A stretch of DNA of 22,737 bases. Origin: a virus. Position numbers and translations under genes: made by a program. The DNA is taken from IMG/VR virus record IMGVR_UViG_3300026531_000012, positions 1 to 22,737 of that record; one strand, 5' to 3'. A model generated the notes under the pieces. That model worked only from the letters and a program-made list of their open reading frames with translations, was not told the origin of the DNA and searched no databases. Of the stretch, positions 21,451 to 22,737 are shown in pieces; the stretch's first letter is position 1; each line of letters starts with the position of its first letter.

Positions 21451-22116
21451 CTAACTCACCCGCCCGAAGCTCACCTTCCCGTAGACCTGACCGACCACCC
21501 GCACGGCGTCCTCGGCGGGAAAGGAGCCGTTGATGGGGTTGTCGGACATGAACCAAAGCGCGTCGCCGACGCGCCGCAGGCGCTTGACCATGAGGCCCTG
21601 GCCGGGGAGCTCGACGAGGTAGACCTTGCCCGGCGCCAGGTCGGTGAGGGAGGCGTCCACGAGCACCAGGTCGCCGTCACGGATCGCGTCTGGGGTGCCG
21701 TCGTCCATCGAGTCGCCGTGGACCTCGAACGCGATGGCTCCGGGACGCATGATGCTCTCACGGATGGGCACTGCGTACTCCACCGGTTTGCCTCCGTTGG
21801 CTGCGCCTACTACAGGAATCATAGTGTATCCCGCGGGAAGGGTGGGGGGAATTTGAACATCTAGCGCTGAGAGGTTTGGCAGCTCGAGCCCGGTTGCCTT
21901 GGAGAACTCTTCCGGTGTCCAATTCAGGGCGCGCAACAACCCCATCAGCTTGGGGGCGGCTAGGTTCTGCGGATTGGTGTACCCGGCCTCGATCTGGGCA
22001 AGCGTACTGCGGCCGATCCCGGCAACTTTGGCGGCCGCATTCTGCGAGCTGTAAAGCGATCGTCGTCGTTCAGCGATGGCCAGCGCCCACGGTGGCCTCT
22101 GATCCTCCTGGCCCAT
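21451..22116 (-). CDS. cI: CI-like repressor (HTH plus S24 peptidase)
   Basis: The 221-residue regulator keeps the prophage silent. The ATG at 22116 has GGAAGGAGGAGG just upstream; a TTG 15 bases earlier would read through that site. Residues about 15-65 form an HTH (SQNAAAKVAGIGRSTLAQIE, then AGYTNPQ). Residues about 100-221 are a LexA/S24 domain with Ser136 in HGDSMDDG and Lys178 in GLMVKRL. The usual Ala-Gly cleavage dipeptide before GKP is Gly-Gly here (GAANGGKP, 104-111). The product should bind the three 17-bp sites in 22167-22363 and the SOS system may inactivate it by RecA-stimulated self-cleavage. Confidence 0.92.
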   Translation of the reverse strand: MGQEDQRPPWALAIAERRRSLYSSQNAAAKVAGIGRSTLAQIEAGYTNPQNLAAPKLMGLLRALNWTPEEFSKATGLELPNLSALDVQIPPTLPAGYTMIPVVGAANGGKPVEYAVPIRESIMRPGAIAFEVHGDSMDDGTPDAIRDGDLVLVDASLTDLAPGKVYLVELPGQGLMVKRLRRVGDALWFMSDNPINGSFPAEDAVRVVGQVYGKVSFGRVS

Positions 22117-22153
22117 GCCTCCTCCTTCCAATTGTTATCAGGCTATCACATGC

Positions 22154-22182
22154 GCAATATCTTGGTGTTGATTATTGAACAA
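22154..22182 (-). promoter_or_regulatory. Candidate PRM promoter for cI
   Basis: On the minus strand, TTGTTC (22177-22182) and TATTGC (22154-22159) are 17 bases apart, about 40 bases upstream of the cI start. The -35 lies inside operator O1, so repressor could both block and tune its own promoter. The -10 is a weak match. Confidence 0.5.
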
Positions 22183-22183
22183 C
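22167..22183. promoter_or_regulatory. Operator O1 (repressor/Cro site)
   Basis: GTTGATTATTGAACAAC is a 17-bp imperfect palindrome (GTTG...CAAC ends) sharing the GAACAAC half with O2 and O3. It covers the -35 elements of both PR and PRM. Confidence 0.65.
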
Positions 22184-22196
22184 GCGGTGTTATACT
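22168..22196 (+). promoter_or_regulatory. PR promoter (rightward early)
   Basis: TTGATT (22168-22173) and TATACT (22191-22196) are separated by exactly 17 bases, a near-consensus sigma-70-type promoter. Transcription should begin near 22203. O1 sits on the -35 and O2 on the -10, so repressor binding would shut it off. Confidence 0.75.
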
Positions 22197-22205
22197 TCGA
22201 ACAAC
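22189..22205. promoter_or_regulatory. Operator O2
   Basis: GTTATACTTCGAACAAC differs from O3 at one base of 17 and lies 22 bases from O1 (start to start), two DNA turns, which favours cooperative binding on one face. It contains the PR -10. Confidence 0.7.
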
Positions 22206-22332
22206 GGTACGCACCGTTGGGGTTCTTGAAAACCGAGCGACTACGACACCGCTTAAGCGCCGTTGAATGCGGCGAAACATCGACTACATCGTGCGTTAGC
22301 GGGCGAACCACTACGGCCTCTTGGCCGTTTTT
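22203..22332 (+). ncRNA. Structured leader RNA of the PR transcript, ending in a terminator
   Basis: From the predicted PR start (about 22203) to the T run at 22332, about 130 bases hold no convincing gene. A 7-bp hairpin opens it (CAACGGT 22202-22208 with ACCGTTG 22213-22219, loop ACGC), then small stems (GGTT/AACC at 22221-22234; CGCCG/CGGCG at 22258-22274), then the terminator at 22313. It may be a regulatory small RNA or an attenuating leader for cro. The start and function are inferred. Confidence 0.45.
22313..22332 (+). terminator. Intrinsic terminator upstream of cro
   Basis: ACGGCC (22313-22318) pairs perfectly with GGCCGT (22323-22328) around TCTT and runs into TTTTT (22328-22332). 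It lies between PR and the Cro-like gene, 43 bases before the ATG. Confidence 0.75.
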
Positions 22333-22346
22333 CTTGGCCGAGAGCA

Positions 22347-22363
22347 GTTATACATCGAACAAC
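22347..22363. promoter_or_regulatory. Operator O3
   Basis: GTTATACATCGAACAAC matches O2 at 16 of 17 positions but lies about 160 bases downstream, between the terminator and the cro SD (AGGAGG, 22364-22369). It contains TATACA, a possible -10 for a separate cro promoter. Confidence 0.7.
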
Positions 22364-22374
22364 AGGAGGTGAAC

Positions 22375-22617
22375 ATGCCGAACCTGCGAGACCTGCGCCG
22401 ACGCGCCGGGTTCTGGAGTGCCAAGGACCTCGCCAAGGCAACCGGCCTCCACGAACGGACGATCTACAACGTCGAGCGGGGCAACACCGCCCCCAACCTG
22501 GAGACCATGCGCGCCATCGCCCGCGCCCTCGCCGCCCGCACCGGCCGCCCCGTGGCCGAGGTGCTTGCCGAGCTGATGGGGGAGGAGGTGGAGCATGCTG
22601 CTGCCGGACCCAGTTGA
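22375..22617 (+). CDS. Cro-like HTH (XRE family) regulator
   Basis: The 80-residue protein starts at ATG 22375 with AGGAGG at 22364-22369; upstream open sequence in this frame is the leader and operator. It is one HTH_3 domain: LRDLRRRAGFWSAKDLAKAT as helices 1-2, GLHERTIYNVERGNTAPN as the recognition turn (T-I-x-x-(V/I)-E-x-G), then ETMRAIARALAARTGRPVAE. Divergent from cI across shared operators, it should be the early Cro-type repressor that opposes CI, probably by binding the same 17-bp sites. The next gene starts inside its end. Confidence 0.85.
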   Translation: MPNLRDLRRRAGFWSAKDLAKATGLHERTIYNVERGNTAPNLETMRAIARALAARTGRPVAEVLAELMGEEVEHAAAGPS

Positions 22618-22737
22618 AACGCCTGTCCGCCCAACCCGACGCGGCAAGGTGCGCGGTACGCCCAAGCGGCGCGGCGGCTCGAAGCCGCCTTTCCCGAAGC
22701 ACCCCGAGCTCAAGCGCCGCCGTCGGCGCGAGCGCCA
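22595..22737 (+). CDS. Basic protein, early operon (runs off the window)
   Basis: ATG 22595 lies 23 bases before the Cro-like stop ends and follows GGAGGAGGTGGAG (22581-22593). The frame stays open to the window edge (47 codons). The visible part is short on hydrophobic residues and very rich in Arg, Lys, Pro and Gly (RRGKVRGTPKRRGG, then KPPFPKHPELKRRRRRE), like a nucleic-acid-binding protein. It is the second gene of the rightward early operon. The family cannot be told from this fragment. Confidence 0.55.
   Translation, partial: MLLPDPVETPVRPTRRGKVRGTPKRRGGSKPPFPKHPELKRRRRRER

Noticed and set aside
22117-22131. Upstream TTG start for cI
   Set aside because: It would translate the Shine-Dalgarno site (GGAAGGAGGAGG) itself; the ATG at 22116 is correctly spaced from it.
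22175-22372. 65-codon ORF from a TTG across the PR leader
   Set aside because: No SD, starts inside operator O1, ends at the cro ribosome site, and overlaps the terminator hairpin.

Overview
The window is one continuous stretch of a temperate siphophage (long, non-contractile tail) from a high-GC bacterium. It runs from just before the terminase genes, through head, neck, tail and lysis genes, across an attachment site, and into the integrase/repressor/Cro immunity region. Typical phage coding sequence here is about two-thirds to three-quarters G+C (44 of 60 bases G/C in 6781-6840). Start codons are ATG or GTG, Shine-Dalgarno (SD) sites are strong AGGAGG types, and Leu-Glu is very often written CTCGAG. 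This would fit a Deinococcota host (Thermus/Meiothermus/Oceanithermus type) or another GC-rich host; I hold this loosely because no host gene is present.

Layout. 3-335 is the end of an early or regulatory gene. 358-413 is a probable late promoter followed at once by an intrinsic terminator. 428-3988 encodes terminase small and large subunits, portal and a minor head protein, closed by two tandem hairpins. 4057-5457 is scaffold and major capsid. 5469-7214 holds two tiny genes and four neck/head-tail joining genes. 7224-11261 is the tail tube, a small gene, the tail assembly chaperone pair joined by a programmed -1 frameshift, and the tape measure. 11179-14512 is the distal tail (hub with an AT-rich inserted domain, a Cys-rich tail protein, a small tail protein, a fibre). 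14509-15156 is a GH108 muramidase, 15157-17979 a G8/beta-helix tail spike, and 17976-19738 small tail accessory and membrane/lysis genes.

19739-19970 is the attachment site: the 3' half of a tRNA-Ile(GAU) flanked by TGACCCCA repeats on both sides. Phage late genes lie on one side and phage integrase on the other, so this is an attP as found in a circular or virion genome (or the joint between tandem prophages), not a normal prophage end.

Rightward of attP, an apparent minus-strand operon cI - lipoprotein - integrase (22116 to 19919) is transcribed toward attP. A divergent control region (22132-22374) carries three 17-bp operators, back-to-back PR and PRM promoters, and a roughly 130-nt structured leader ending in an intrinsic terminator before a Cro-like gene. 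A basic protein gene runs off the right edge.

Most notable: a textbook A AAA AAC slippery site with a 12-bp hairpin in the tail chaperone genes; the attP with its arm-type sites; the terminated leader RNA upstream of cro; an AT-rich, probably receptor-binding module inserted in the tail hub; and a lipoprotein likely co-expressed with the repressor (candidate superinfection-exclusion gene).
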